Positions 9,323-20,370 of a stretch of DNA of 64,000 nucleotides are shown piece after piece. This DNA is from Bog-473 sp963777485. GTDB lineage: Bacteria; Actinomycetota; Acidimicrobiia; Acidimicrobiales; RAAP-2. The stretch is from positions 930,001-994,000 of the forward strand of contig CAVZQP010000001.1 in the NCBI GenBank assembly GCA_963777485.1, written 5' to 3'. Both the position numbers and the translations under genes were made by a program. The notes below the pieces were generated by a model. The model did no database searches, was not told the origin of the DNA, and was given only the letters and a program-made list of their open reading frames with translations. Each line of letters begins with the position of its first letter. The first letter of the stretch is position 1.

Positions 9323-10183
9323 TCAGCGCAGCTTGATGACGTTCCCTGTGATGAGCGCAGCGGCGTCGGAGGCCAAGTAGGCAATCACCTCGGCCACTTC
9401 TTTCGGTGTCGCCACTCGCCGTCCAGCCGAACGCGCCGCCGCCGCCGTCTGGGTGTTGATCCAGCCCGTGTCCGTTATGGGGGGGTGGACGACGTTCGCC
9501 GTGACGCCATGGCGGGCAAGTTCGCTGGCCGCGCTGAGGGTGAAGCTGACCTGTGCCGCCTTGGCGGCGCCGTACGAGACCTCTTCTGGAAAACCGTCCG
9601 CCTCGCCCGAAGTGAGGCCGACGATACGGCCCCATTGCCCACCTCTTTCGATGTGGCGTCGGGCGAACTCGGCGATCAAAAGGGCGGCCGCCCGGGCGTC
9701 GACGGCGATCACCTGGTCGATGCTGCGCGCCGTCACGGCGCTCTGACTCCGACCGAAGCGATCGGTCGCTTGCGGGGCGAACGTGTCGCCCACCCAGCCG
9801 GATGCGTTGTTCACCAGGATCTGCACCGGGCCGAGCTCGCGCTCCGCCGTGTCGTAGAGCGCAGGGACCGAAACCGGATCGGACAGGTCTGCCTCGACGG
9901 CGCTCGCGCGGCCACCGCTCGCGCGGATCGATTCCACCACGAAGTCAGCCCGGGCCATCCGGGTGGCGCGGTAGGCCGCCGGGAGGGAGGGGTCGTCGAG
10001 TCCACCGAGGCGGTCGCTGCGGAAGAAGGCACACAGCACGGCTGTGCCCCGTGCCGCGAGGGCCTTGGCGGTGGCGGCGCCGATGCCGTGGTTCGCCCCG
10101 GTGACGAGCGCCACCCGGCGCTCCGCCCCGCCGGTCCGGGTCGGCCCGCTTGTTCCGCCGAGTCCGCTGGTTCCCGTCGTCAC
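9323..10183 (-). CDS. SDR-family NAD(P)-dependent oxidoreductase
   Basis: The 286-residue classical short-chain dehydrogenase has the cofactor motif TGANHGIG near residue 29, NNASG near 124, the catalytic Ser in GLTSGEA near 183 and YGAAK near 195. The N-terminal 20 residues are Gly/Thr-rich and not part of the fold. There is an insertion after the second strand (residues 55-80) compared with a minimal SDR. It follows the nitronate monooxygenase gene by 18 bases on the same strand and is probably cotranscribed. The substrate cannot be inferred. Confidence 0.85.
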   Translation of the reverse strand: MTTGTSGLGGTSGPTRTGGAERRVALVTGANHGIGAATAKALAARGTAVLCAFFRSDRLGGLDDPSLPAAYRATRMARADFVVESIRASGGRASAVEADLSDPVSVPALYDTAERELGPVQILVNNASGWVGDTFAPQATDRFGRSQSAVTARSIDQVIAVDARAAALLIAEFARRHIERGGQWGRIVGLTSGEADGFPEEVSYGAAKAAQVSFTLSAASELARHGVTANVVHPPITDTGWINTQTAAAARSAGRRVATPKEVAEVIAYLASDAAALITGNVIKLR

Positions 10184-10201
10184 GCCTGGTGCTCAGCCGG
10201 A

Positions 10202-11167
10202 TCAGCGCAGCGTCGCCATGCGGTCGAGCGCCACCTCGGCCTCAGAGACGAAGCGGTGCACCAGCTCGCCGGCCGGGACGAGCTCGGAGATCCCACCGAC
10301 GCCTTGGCCGGCCGGATAGCACTCCTTGTCCACGTCGACGCCCTCGCTGAAGGAGTCGCCTCCCAGATGCATGGCGCCCCCGTTATAGGAGGCGGCGAGC
10401 TGCTCGGGGAATTTCTTGAGTTCGTCGGGGTGCGCGTCGTAATAGTCGGTGTACTTGTTCCGTACCACGCGCATCGTCTTGCCCGAATATGCGCGACTGA
10501 CGGTGGTCTGGTCCTCCCGGCTGGCGAGGAGTTTGTCCTTGTAGCCCATCACCCCTCGGGCCTCGGGCGTTGCGATGAAGCGGGTCCCGACCCAGACGCC
10601 GTCGGCGCCGAGAGCCAATGCGGCGGCCAGGCCGCGGCCGTCGAAGATGCCGCCGGCGGCGACAACCGGAACGCGAGCGCCGACTGCGTCGACGATCTGG
10701 GGAACCAAGGGAAAGGAGGCCACCTGACCGGTGTGCCCGCCCGCCTCGGTGCCCTGAGCCACGACGAGGTCGCATCCTGCTTCGACGGCGCGCACGGCGT
10801 GTTCGACCTTGCCGCACATGCTCACGACGACCAGATCGTGCTCGTGACACAGGTCGACGACCTCTGTCGGCACGCCGAGCCCGGCCACGAACGCCGAGGC
10901 ACCTCCGTCGATAACCATCTTCACCTGCTCGGTCATCCCACCCGGCATGGCCGTGAGCAGATCGACGCCGAACGGCTTGTCGGTGGCGGCGCGCACGGCG
11001 GCCATTTCCTCGACCATCTTCTCGTTGCCCATGGTGGATGCCCCGAGGCAGCCGAACCCGCCTGCGGCCGAGACAGCAGCTGCCAAGGCCGAGTAGGAGA
11101 CACCACCCATGCCGGCGAGCATGACGGGGTGCTCGATCCCGAGCAGATCGGTGAGGCGGGTACGCAT
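10202..11167 (-). CDS. Nitronate monooxygenase / 2-nitropropane dioxygenase family flavoprotein
   Basis: The 321-residue TIM-barrel FMN enzyme belongs to the NMO/FabK group. The start TDLLGIEHPVMLAGMGGVS, the FMN-binding AQGTEAGGHTG near residue 140, PVVAAGGIFDGRGL near 172 and LGADGVWVGTRFIATPEA near 190 are all family signatures. The C-terminal part (KYTDYYDAHP and the following EELKKFP-like region) is seen in actinobacterial members. The ATG at 11167 is chosen because the homology begins there. NMO enzymes oxidise nitronates; the related FabK reduces enoyl-ACP, so the exact reaction is uncertain. Confidence 0.85.
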   Translation of the reverse strand: MRTRLTDLLGIEHPVMLAGMGGVSYSALAAAVSAAGGFGCLGASTMGNEKMVEEMAAVRAATDKPFGVDLLTAMPGGMTEQVKMVIDGGASAFVAGLGVPTEVVDLCHEHDLVVVSMCGKVEHAVRAVEAGCDLVVAQGTEAGGHTGQVASFPLVPQIVDAVGARVPVVAAGGIFDGRGLAAALALGADGVWVGTRFIATPEARGVMGYKDKLLASREDQTTVSRAYSGKTMRVVRNKYTDYYDAHPDELKKFPEQLAASYNGGAMHLGGDSFSEGVDVDKECYPAGQGVGGISELVPAGELVHRFVSEAEVALDRMATLR

Positions 11168-11267
11168 GATCCTGAGCCTTCCTGGTGTCCGGGAGCGACT
11201 GTGCGCCGCATCTGCCGCGGCGACCGTAGCGCGACTGGTGAGGGCGCCCTGTTGGGCGGGTACATAG

Positions 11268-13493
<2,226 letters not shown>

Positions 13494-13502
13494 GACCGAG
13501 GG

Positions 13503-13516
13503 CGGCCCCAGGGCCG
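13503..13516 (+). terminator. Short hairpin after the MFS gene, weak terminator candidate
   Basis: CGGCC, loop CCAG and GGCCG form a 5-bp stem 10 bases after the MFS stop. Only two T residues follow, so termination by this element is uncertain. Confidence 0.25.
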
Positions 13517-13577
13517 TTCGTCATGGCACCTGCTCGGGGGCGGGAGGTCTCGTACCAGCCTGAATCGGCCCATGTCT

Positions 13578-14579
13578 CTAGCTGGTGGCCAGGAGCAGGA
13601 CCACGAAGAGGACGTAGGCGGCGATGATCAACCCACCCGAGGCGCGGCGCAGACCATGCCCGACATAGGCGAGCATCAAGGCCACAGCGGTGAGACCGAC
13701 GTACCAGCCAGCAACGAGCAGGCCCGATCCTGACGGCTCGGCCAGGCCGATCACCGTGGCCGGGATCAAGAGGCCGGCGGTCACGTTGAGCGAGTTCGAG
13801 TTGAGTGCAACGCTCAGCGTGGCCGCGCCACGCCCCCGACGGGCGAGGTAGATCGCGGACACCGCGTTGGGAAGGCTGGTAACCGCGGCGAGGACGAGGG
13901 CGCCGACGACGATCTCGGGGACGCCGAAATGCATTCCGAGCGAGGATGCCCCGCGTTCCATCGCCACACTGGCCGAGATGACGACGGCCAGTGCCCCAAC
14001 TGCCACGACCGCGTCGATGCCGGTGCCTCGTTCAGGGCGGATGGCCTCTTCGAGCTCGCTCTCCTCTTCGACGATGGCAGCGTCGATCCACGCGGCCCAT
14101 CTCGTCGGCAGGCGAAGCCGCCCGAGGATTCTTTGGTGCGCGCCCAAGAGGACGACATAGGGGACAAGGACGGCCAGGACGAGGGCCAGGCCCGCCCCTG
14201 CCGAAAGCTGGCCCCCTACGCTCAAGAGACAAGCCGCGCCGACCAGCATGGCAACCGCCCCGCTGAAGACCACGACTTTCCGGTGGAGTCTGACACGACC
14301 CTCGACGACCGCTCCCAGGCCGAGTAACGCCGCCAGATTGAAGACGTTCGAACCCAGGACGACTCCGGCGCCGACCGTTGGCTGGTGATGCACCAACGCC
14401 GTGATGGCGGCCGTGATCTCGGGCGAATCGGCCGCCAGCGCGGCCAACATGCCGAGCAGAGCTTCAGAAAGCCCGAGTCGTTCGCCGACTCGCTCGAGTC
14501 GTGAGACGAGTACCCAACTCGTTCCCAGGCTCGCGATTGCCCCGATGAGGAACGCTGCGAGGGAAAGCCCCACGTTCAT
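13578..14579 (-). CDS. Sodium/calcium exchanger family (CaCA) membrane protein
   Basis: The 333-residue protein has two homologous halves of about five helices each. The first alpha-repeat reads LLGMLAALAADSPEITAAI with GSNVFNLAALLGLGA; the second reads AAVTSLPNAVSAIYLA with LNSNSLNVTAGLLIP. These are the ion-binding regions of CaCA antiporters. The second repeat has SLPN where classic exchangers have an acidic SLPE, so the transported ion may differ from Ca2+. A charged loop (about residues 155-180, EEESELEEAI) separates the halves. It is transcribed alone, convergent with the MFS gene. Confidence 0.82.
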   Translation of the reverse strand: MNVGLSLAAFLIGAIASLGTSWVLVSRLERVGERLGLSEALLGMLAALAADSPEITAAITALVHHQPTVGAGVVLGSNVFNLAALLGLGAVVEGRVRLHRKVVVFSGAVAMLVGAACLLSVGGQLSAGAGLALVLAVLVPYVVLLGAHQRILGRLRLPTRWAAWIDAAIVEEESELEEAIRPERGTGIDAVVAVGALAVVISASVAMERGASSLGMHFGVPEIVVGALVLAAVTSLPNAVSAIYLARRGRGAATLSVALNSNSLNVTAGLLIPATVIGLAEPSGSGLLVAGWYVGLTAVALMLAYVGHGLRRASGGLIIAAYVLFVVLLLATS

Positions 14580-15130
14580 TGCGGCTCAGGTCCTGTTCTG
14601 AACAGCGCGCCTGAGCCCGGGTATGACCAGATGCACAGCTCGGGTGGACGTACCCAGGTGACACATGTCAGCTCCTCAGCGCGAACCTTCGATGTGCCGA
14701 CCAGGCTTCCCGGCTCTCCGTTCACCAGCGTACCGCTCCGCGTCCGGTATGCGCAGTGGTCATTGCAGCAATGACAAATGGTGGGGAATGGCGGAAAGGC
14801 GGCACCTCGGAATGGCAAGCACCAGATCACAATCCGCAGCAAGCACGACGCCGAAGACGAGAGGCGAAGAACCGGCCGCACAGGTCTATCCCTACCTGCC
14901 AACAGAATGCAGCATCAGGTTTGGGACAACAACGGCAACCAAGAGCCATGCACGACCTTGCGCGACGGAGACCAATCTGAGTATGTCTCGACACTTGCGT
15001 CGCATCGCCGAGCGAAGTTGGTGAAGGGCGCGACCCGGGGTACGTAAACGGGGCCACCACCGGCCGAGGTTTCCATAACCGATGCGCCGTCTCTCGTGGC
15101 TGCGGGTCTGTTGCTCATGTCTTTTCAGGC
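14580..15130. other. 551-bp gap without a supported gene
   Basis: Short open frames exist on both strands, but none has a recognisable domain, a good ribosome site or the strong GC third-position bias of the neighbours. The segment around 14770-15000 looks less GC-rich than its surroundings. It holds the upstream regions of the two divergent transport genes and may include a decayed gene or a non-coding RNA; nothing specific can be supported. Confidence 0.5.
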
Positions 15131-16135
15131 ATGATGAACCCGATGCGTGACCCGTTTCGGAGAGTGCGAATTGGTCTCGTGGCCCTGGCGCTCGTGCTTG
15201 TGGCCGGCACCACCGGATATCTGCTGCTCGGTTTCGACGTCCTCGATTCTCTGTACCAGACCGTCACGACCGTCACGACGGTGGGGTTCACGTCGCCGCG
15301 ACCGTTGGGTGCCGGCAGCAAGACCTTCACCATCGTCTTGATCCTGGTGGGCGTCGGTACTGCGCTGTATACATTTTCGGCCGTGTTGGAGGTGCTCATC
15401 GAGGGCCACATGCGAGACCTCGTGAGGAGGAGAAAAATGGAGCACGACATCGCCGGGATGTCTGGGCACGTGATCGTGTGCGGCTGGGGTCGGGTCGGGC
15501 GTGAGGTCGCTCGGTTTCTGGTGAGCGCCGGTCGGCAGGTCGTAGTGATCGACCATGACCTCGAACGGCTTGCGGTGGTGCCCTATGCATCGGTCCACGG
15601 TGACGTGACCGACGACGAAACCCTCCGCCAGGCTGGCATCGAACGAGCGGGCACGTTAGTAGCTGCGATCGACACCGACGCCGACAATCTTTACGTGACG
15701 GTGGCCGGGAGGTCGATGCGACCCGATCTGCAGATCATCGCCCGAGCCCGCAACGAGTCCTCAGAGCCAAAGCTGTTGCGCGCCGGCGCCGATCGGGTGG
15801 TGAACCCCCAACAGCTCGGTGGCGACCGCATGGCATCATTCGTGACGCAGCCACTCGTCGTTGATTTCGTTGACGTCGTCATGCACGATGGCACACTGGA
15901 ATTCCGATTGGAAGAGCAGACGGTTTCGGCTGCATCGTCGCTCTCGGGTAGTACCGTGCGTTCGGCGCAGCTACGCGACCGTACCGGGGCCTTGGTACTC
16001 GCCATCCGAAAGCCCGATGGCTTCTTCGTGACCAATCCATCGCCCGAAGACGTGATTGGGGCGGGCGATGTCTTGATCAGCGTGGGTACGGCCGAGCAGC
16101 TCGCGGCCCTTGCGAAATTTGCTGCCCGTCCCTGA
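15131..16135 (+). CDS. Two-TM potassium channel with RCK (TrkA-N/TrkA-C) domains
   Basis: The 334-residue protein has one membrane helix (about 13-36), a pore loop with filter TTVTTVGFT near residues 46-54, a second helix (about 65-90), then a cytosolic RCK domain with Rossmann motif VIVCGWGRVGREVA near 113 and acidic strand end VVVIDHD, and a TrkA-C domain from about 245. This is the MthK-like layout: a tetramer gated by a ligand on the RCK ring. The filter has Thr where the usual second Gly of GYG or GFG stands. Two ATGs in tandem at 15131 and 15134 could both start it. Confidence 0.85.
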   Translation: MMNPMRDPFRRVRIGLVALALVLVAGTTGYLLLGFDVLDSLYQTVTTVTTVGFTSPRPLGAGSKTFTIVLILVGVGTALYTFSAVLEVLIEGHMRDLVRRRKMEHDIAGMSGHVIVCGWGRVGREVARFLVSAGRQVVVIDHDLERLAVVPYASVHGDVTDDETLRQAGIERAGTLVAAIDTDADNLYVTVAGRSMRPDLQIIARARNESSEPKLLRAGADRVVNPQQLGGDRMASFVTQPLVVDFVDVVMHDGTLEFRLEEQTVSAASSLSGSTVRSAQLRDRTGALVLAIRKPDGFFVTNPSPEDVIGAGDVLISVGTAEQLAALAKFAARP

Positions 16136-16159
16136 GGCCGGGCGGCTCCTCTTTTTGGC

Positions 16160-17530
16160 CTAACCGCTGCCGCCGGCGTTGTTGGTCGGGGCGGTCGTGG
16201 TTGGTGGTGTTGTCGTCGTAGTCGTGGCCCGGGTGCTCGAGGTCGTAGTCGAGCCACTACTCGAGGTTGTCGTTGTCGTGCCGGAGTTGCCCGTCGCCGT
16301 GCTCGTGGTGGTCGTCGTCGGTGGCGCGACGAACGCCTTCGTCTCGCCGTGCAGCGTTGCGACACTGGTCGCCTGTTTCGCAGAAAGATTGGTGCAACTG
16401 CGTGCGCTGTTCCAGCTGTCGATGGCCGAGGTCGCCGCCTGCCCACTCAGCGGTTGGGGCAGACCCGACACGATGGTCGCAGGGCGCCACACCGCCCCCG
16501 TGATGTGCCGGCCCTGCGCCGAGATGATGAGCGACCCGCTGTCAGTCTCGGGGGCGGCGTTGTCGTAGAAGGCGAAGTTCCCAAGCCCGTAGTCCACGTA
16601 GGCGCTGCCGAGGTAGCCCGCCCCCGAGAGTACGTGTGTGTTGGAGCCCACCACGATGTCGGCGCCGGCGTTGACGAGTTGCTGGGCCAGTGGCTCCTGC
16701 TGGGGGTTGGGGCAGGACTGCGTCTCGGTGCCCCAGTGCAAGTAGACGATCACCGTGTCGGCCGTCTTGCGCAACTGTTGCACCGCGCGCACCAGCTGGG
16801 TCGGGTCGATCGCCGACGCCACCCCCGGCTGCGAGGCCGACGCCGTCCACGTGCTCACGAGGTTGTTGGCGATCACCTGCGTGGCGGAGACGACAGCGAT
16901 GCGCTGGCCGTCGAGCGTGACACGGTAGGGCGTGAAGGCCTGCGCGGCGCTGTTGCCGATGCCGATGATCGGGTAGGAGTCCTGGCTCGCGATGGTCAGG
17001 TTCTGCGAAAGGCCCTGCGCCCCGCAGTCGAAGCCGTGATCGTTCCCCTCGGTGGCGACCGATATGGAGGCGCTCTTCAGCGCCGTGATGGCAGAGGCGG
17101 GTGCGTCGAAGATGTACTGCTTGTTCTGTGGCTCGGGACACGTGCCGTCGGTGACCGCGGTCTCCAGGTTGACCATGCTCATGTTCGATCCGGCGAAGAG
17201 CTGGGGGATGGTGGTGCCAAGGGCGGTGGAGGGGTCCTGTGCGAGCTTCCCGCCGACCACGCCCTCGAAGTGGACATCACCGCCGAAGCCGAGCGTGACA
17301 GTCTTTCCATTGCCCTTCCAGTCCGGATTGAGCGGCGAATTCTTGGGGAAGTGCTGGTTGGCCAAGGTGGCAACCCGGGCGGACGAGGACGACGAGGTGG
17401 TGGTCGAGGTCGAGGCGGTCGGCGTGCCGGAACCGCCGGAGAACCCCGCCAGATAGATGATCACCACGAGGAACAGGAACCCCCCGACCGCGAATTCGGT
17501 GCGCCGTCGCCTGACCCTGCGTGAGACCAC
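16160..17530 (-). CDS. CapA-family (PGA_cap) metallophosphatase-like protein
   Basis: The 456-residue protein has a basic N-terminus and a single membrane anchor (about 13-30), a Ser/Thr linker, and a CapA domain (about 75-365) of the calcineurin-like fold. Motifs seen are LGFGGDVHFEG near 78, MVNLETAVTD near 117, ATEGNDHGFDCG near 160, VYLHWGTETQ near 265 and VVGSNTHVLSG near 293, the expected metal-ligand positions. The last 55 residues are a Thr/Ser-rich tail, probably disordered and outside the membrane. CapA proteins are linked to poly-gamma-glutamate or capsule handling; no other pga genes are near, so its role is open. Confidence 0.85.
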   Translation of the reverse strand: MVSRRVRRRRTEFAVGGFLFLVVIIYLAGFSGGSGTPTASTSTTTSSSSSARVATLANQHFPKNSPLNPDWKGNGKTVTLGFGGDVHFEGVVGGKLAQDPSTALGTTIPQLFAGSNMSMVNLETAVTDGTCPEPQNKQYIFDAPASAITALKSASISVATEGNDHGFDCGAQGLSQNLTIASQDSYPIIGIGNSAAQAFTPYRVTLDGQRIAVVSATQVIANNLVSTWTASASQPGVASAIDPTQLVRAVQQLRKTADTVIVYLHWGTETQSCPNPQQEPLAQQLVNAGADIVVGSNTHVLSGAGYLGSAYVDYGLGNFAFYDNAAPETDSGSLIISAQGRHITGAVWRPATIVSGLPQPLSGQAATSAIDSWNSARSCTNLSAKQATSVATLHGETKAFVAPPTTTTTSTATGNSGTTTTTSSSGSTTTSSTRATTTTTTPPTTTAPTNNAGGSG

Positions 17531-17622
17531 GGGGCACTATGTCACACAGGCTGCGATTGGTCCCGTACAGGAGGGTCGCTGACCAGCCCTTTTGTGCGTG
17601 GATGGCTACTGCGGCGCCGCTC

Positions 17623-18180
17623 TCAGGCCGCCCAGAGGCTGTCCCAGTTGGCGGCGAGCAGGGTCACCAGGCCGGTGCAGGCGGTGGCGATCATGTCGCG
17701 GCACTCGTCGAACACCGCCAGGTCGCCGTAGTACGGGTCCGGGACGTCCGCGGCGGCGCCGGCCGCCTGGTCGAATGACCGGAGCAGGACGAGGCGGTCG
17801 GGATCGGCGCCGAGGCCGAGCAACATCTGGCGGTGGCGGCGGTCGAGAGCGACCATCAGGTCGATACGCCCGAGGTCGGCGGTGACGACCTGATGCGCGA
17901 TGTGGCGCTCCTGCGGGTAGCCACCGCGTCCCAATGAGACCTCGGCGAAAGGATGCATCGGCTCACCCTCGTGCCAGGGTCCGGTGCCCGCACTGGTGAC
18001 CTCGATGTGATCGCCGAGCGTCGAGCCGTCAGCGAGGGCCGTCGACCGCGCGAGCGACCGCGTGATGACCTCGGCCATCGGAGAGCGGCAGATGTTGCCG
18101 GTGCAGATGAAGAGGATGCGATAGGGCCGGACCCCGATGGGGCCGGGGAGCACGACGCGGCTCGGTGGGGGAGGACTCAT
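17623..18180 (-). CDS. Low-molecular-weight protein tyrosine phosphatase
   Basis: The 185-residue protein has the P-loop CTGNICRSPMAE near residue 26 (CX5R with the nucleophilic Cys) and the general-acid loop VPDPYYGD near 145. It carries about 18 extra residues before the first strand. Its first 4 bases overlap the stop of the upstream acyl-CoA ligase gene (ATGA), so the two are translationally coupled. LMW-PTPs dephosphorylate tyrosine kinases or, in some bacteria, arginine-phosphorylated proteins; a link to the ligase is not obvious. Confidence 0.92.
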   Translation of the reverse strand: MSPPPPSRVVLPGPIGVRPYRILFICTGNICRSPMAEVITRSLARSTALADGSTLGDHIEVTSAGTGPWHEGEPMHPFAEVSLGRGGYPQERHIAHQVVTADLGRIDLMVALDRRHRQMLLGLGADPDRLVLLRSFDQAAGAAADVPDPYYGDLAVFDECRDMIATACTGLVTLLAANWDSLWAA

Positions 18181-19745
18181 GCAGACGCGTACTCGTCGCG
18201 GAGGGTCTTCTTGACGATTTTGCCGGTTCCCGCCCGCGGCCAGTCGGTTCGCACCTCGAGCTGCTCGGGGATCTTCTGTGTCATGAGGCCCGCGTCGCGG
18301 CAGAAGGCGGCGATCTCGGTCAGTTCGAGGGTCGTTGTCCCGTCCGCGAGCTGGACGACGGCACAGACCCGCTCGCCGCGCTCTGGGTCGGGTAGGCCGA
18401 CCACGGCGACCTCTACGACCTTGGGGTGGGTGTAGAGGAGGTCCTCGATCTCCTTGGCGCTGATGTTCTCGCCCTTGCGGACGATCACGTCCTTGAGGCG
18501 CCCGGTGAGGGTGATGTGGCCGTCGGCACGGAGTTTGCCGAGGTCGCCGGTGCGGAAGTAGCCGTCCTCGTCGAAGGCCTCCTTCGTGAGCGCGGGGTCG
18601 GTGTAGCCGTGGAACACCATCGGCCCCTTCACCCGGACCTCGCCCTCCTCGTCGGGACCCGCCGGCGAGCCGTCGAGCCGGACGATCCGCACGTCGGCAC
18701 CCTCCACCGGCTTGCCGTCGGTGTTGGCGAGCTGCTCGTCGGTGTCGTGCGGCGAGCCGTTGGCGATCATCGGCACCTCGGTCATGCCGTAGCCGTGGAC
18801 GACGCCGCGCCCGCCGATCTCGTCACGCACTTCGAAGTGGACATCGGGCGGCTTGGCGGCGCCGCCGCCGGCCATGAGGCGGAGCGTGGGAAGGATGGGA
18901 ACGCCGGGGTCCTTGCGCTGCTCGGCGAGGTACGCGACGTAGAAGGCGGTGCTCCCGCCGACCAGGGTGGCGCCGTGCGTGCGGAAGACCGCGAGTGCCT
19001 CGGTCGGGACGAACGCCTCGAGCAGGATGGCCGGGAAGCCGATCGTGAGCATGCACACGAGGTAGTCGGGCCCGGCGATGTGCGCGAAGGGGAAGGCGAT
19101 GGAGCCGACGTCGTCGGGCGTCATGTCGAGCGCGCGGGCGAGGCCCCAACCGCCGGCGATGAGCGTCTGGTCCGTGTGCTTGACGCCCTTGGGGTCGGCG
19201 GTCGAGCCAGAGGTGTAATAGATCCAGCGGATCGGGGCGGCGTCGGGTGCGGCCCCCGGGGGAGGTGAGGGCAGGACGGCGGGGTCGCCTTCCGGAAGGC
19301 CGGCCTCGAGGTTGAGGATGGCCGGGCGCGTCGGCGCGTCAGCCAGCGCGCGGTCGGCGAGCGCGGCGAAGTCGGTGTCGCGCCATGTGCCGGGGATGAC
19401 GAAGAGCGAGGCGCCGGTCTGGCGCAGTGCGAAGCCGACCTCGCGCTCGCGGTAGAGGTGGATGATCGGGTTCTGCACGGCACCGAGGCGGGCCAGTGCC
19501 GCCGAGAGCACCACGGTGTCGATGCCGGTCGGGAGCTGCCACGAGACGACCGAGCCGGTGGTGACGCCCATGGCGTGCAGGCCGGCAGCGGCGCGCTCCG
19601 CCCGGTCCCGGAATTGGCCGAAGGTGACCGTCTCGCCGTCGGCGGCGATGAGCATGGGGCGGTCGGGCGAGGCATCGGCGCGCCGGTCGACGAGCTCCCA
19701 CATGGTGCGGGCGCCGGTGAGTATCTCGCTCGGGCTCGGGCTCAT
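18177..19745 (-). CDS. AMP-binding acyl-CoA synthetase
   Basis: The 522-residue ANL-superfamily enzyme activates a carboxylic acid as acyl-adenylate and then forms the CoA thioester. It shows the P-loop YYTSGSTADPKGVKHT near 190, HGYGMTEVP near 315, the hinge YFRTGDLGKLRADGHITLTGR near 407-427 in parts, and the catalytic Lys in GTGKIVKKTL near the C-terminus. The layout resembles cyclohexanecarboxylate- or medium-chain acyl-CoA ligases. It leads a two-gene unit with the tyrosine phosphatase and is divergent from the LapA-like gene. The substrate is unknown. Confidence 0.9.
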   Translation of the reverse strand: MSPSPSEILTGARTMWELVDRRADASPDRPMLIAADGETVTFGQFRDRAERAAAGLHAMGVTTGSVVSWQLPTGIDTVVLSAALARLGAVQNPIIHLYREREVGFALRQTGASLFVIPGTWRDTDFAALADRALADAPTRPAILNLEAGLPEGDPAVLPSPPPGAAPDAAPIRWIYYTSGSTADPKGVKHTDQTLIAGGWGLARALDMTPDDVGSIAFPFAHIAGPDYLVCMLTIGFPAILLEAFVPTEALAVFRTHGATLVGGSTAFYVAYLAEQRKDPGVPILPTLRLMAGGGAAKPPDVHFEVRDEIGGRGVVHGYGMTEVPMIANGSPHDTDEQLANTDGKPVEGADVRIVRLDGSPAGPDEEGEVRVKGPMVFHGYTDPALTKEAFDEDGYFRTGDLGKLRADGHITLTGRLKDVIVRKGENISAKEIEDLLYTHPKVVEVAVVGLPDPERGERVCAVVQLADGTTTLELTEIAAFCRDAGLMTQKIPEQLEVRTDWPRAGTGKIVKKTLRDEYASA

Positions 19746-19825
19746 TGCCCTCCTTTCCGGCCCCTTCCATAGCAGCTGGGCACGGGGTGACTACAAGCCG
19801 GCGAGGGAAGCGGCAGAATGAATCC

Positions 19826-20101
19826 ATGGCCAGGAAGCCCGTGCACCGTGATCCGTTGACGGAGCACGTCGCCGAGGACGACAGGAAGGGCCTCGACCGC
19901 CGGCGAAATGCCACGTTGATCGGCGTCGCCATCGCGGGTGCGTTGTTGGGGTGGTTCGCGCTGGCCAACTTGCGGGACGTCAAGATCGACTTCTGGTTCT
20001 ACAGCCGCCAGGCACCTTTGATCCTCGTCATCGTGATCTCGGGCCTGTTGGGTGCCCTGATCACGGCGCTGGTCATGCGGCGCAGAGGCCGGGAGGAGTA
20101 G
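19826..20101 (+). CDS. Small LapA-domain-like membrane protein
   Basis: This 91-residue protein has a charged N-terminus of about 28 residues, two hydrophobic helices (about 30-48 and 60-82) separated by NLRDVKIDFWFYSRQAP, and a basic end RRRGREE. The turn reading V.I.F.......PL..V.....G.L is the LapA/DUF1049 pattern. Its function is unknown beyond membrane assembly roles proposed for E. coli LapA. The ATG at 19826 is chosen because the protein is then the usual size. Confidence 0.7.
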   Translation: MARKPVHRDPLTEHVAEDDRKGLDRRRNATLIGVAIAGALLGWFALANLRDVKIDFWFYSRQAPLILVIVISGLLGALITALVMRRRGREE

Positions 20102-20370
20102 GCGGTCCGGCCCCGGGACCAGGTCCGGCGGTGGACGCGGACCGACAGCCCGAGTCCGGGCGGGCACGGACGTACGCAGGTGGGCAGGCGAGGGCGGGCC
20201 GTTACAAGTCTGTGACCGCGTCCAACGCCCGGCGCGGCGGCTCTAAGCTCATCCCCGGTGGAGACCACTGCTCAGGCAGCATCGAGGGGCGGGACTCCCG
20301 TTGTCCGCGCCCACCGGGCGTGCCAACATGGTTCGCAGATGGATGTGGAGATCCCAGGGGGCAGGTGGTA

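Noticed and set aside
14778..15047. 89-codon open frame in the gene-free gap
   Set aside because: No ribosome site, no domain, no neighbour-like codon bias; not enough to call a gene.
16160..16330. GTCGT/GGTGGT-rich repeat block
   Set aside because: It encodes the Thr/Ser-rich tail of the CapA-like protein and is not an intergenic repeat.
20102..20370. Possible riboswitch or regulator ahead of the DUF3040 gene
   Set aside because: No conserved riboswitch core or clear promoter pair could be recognised in these 269 bases.
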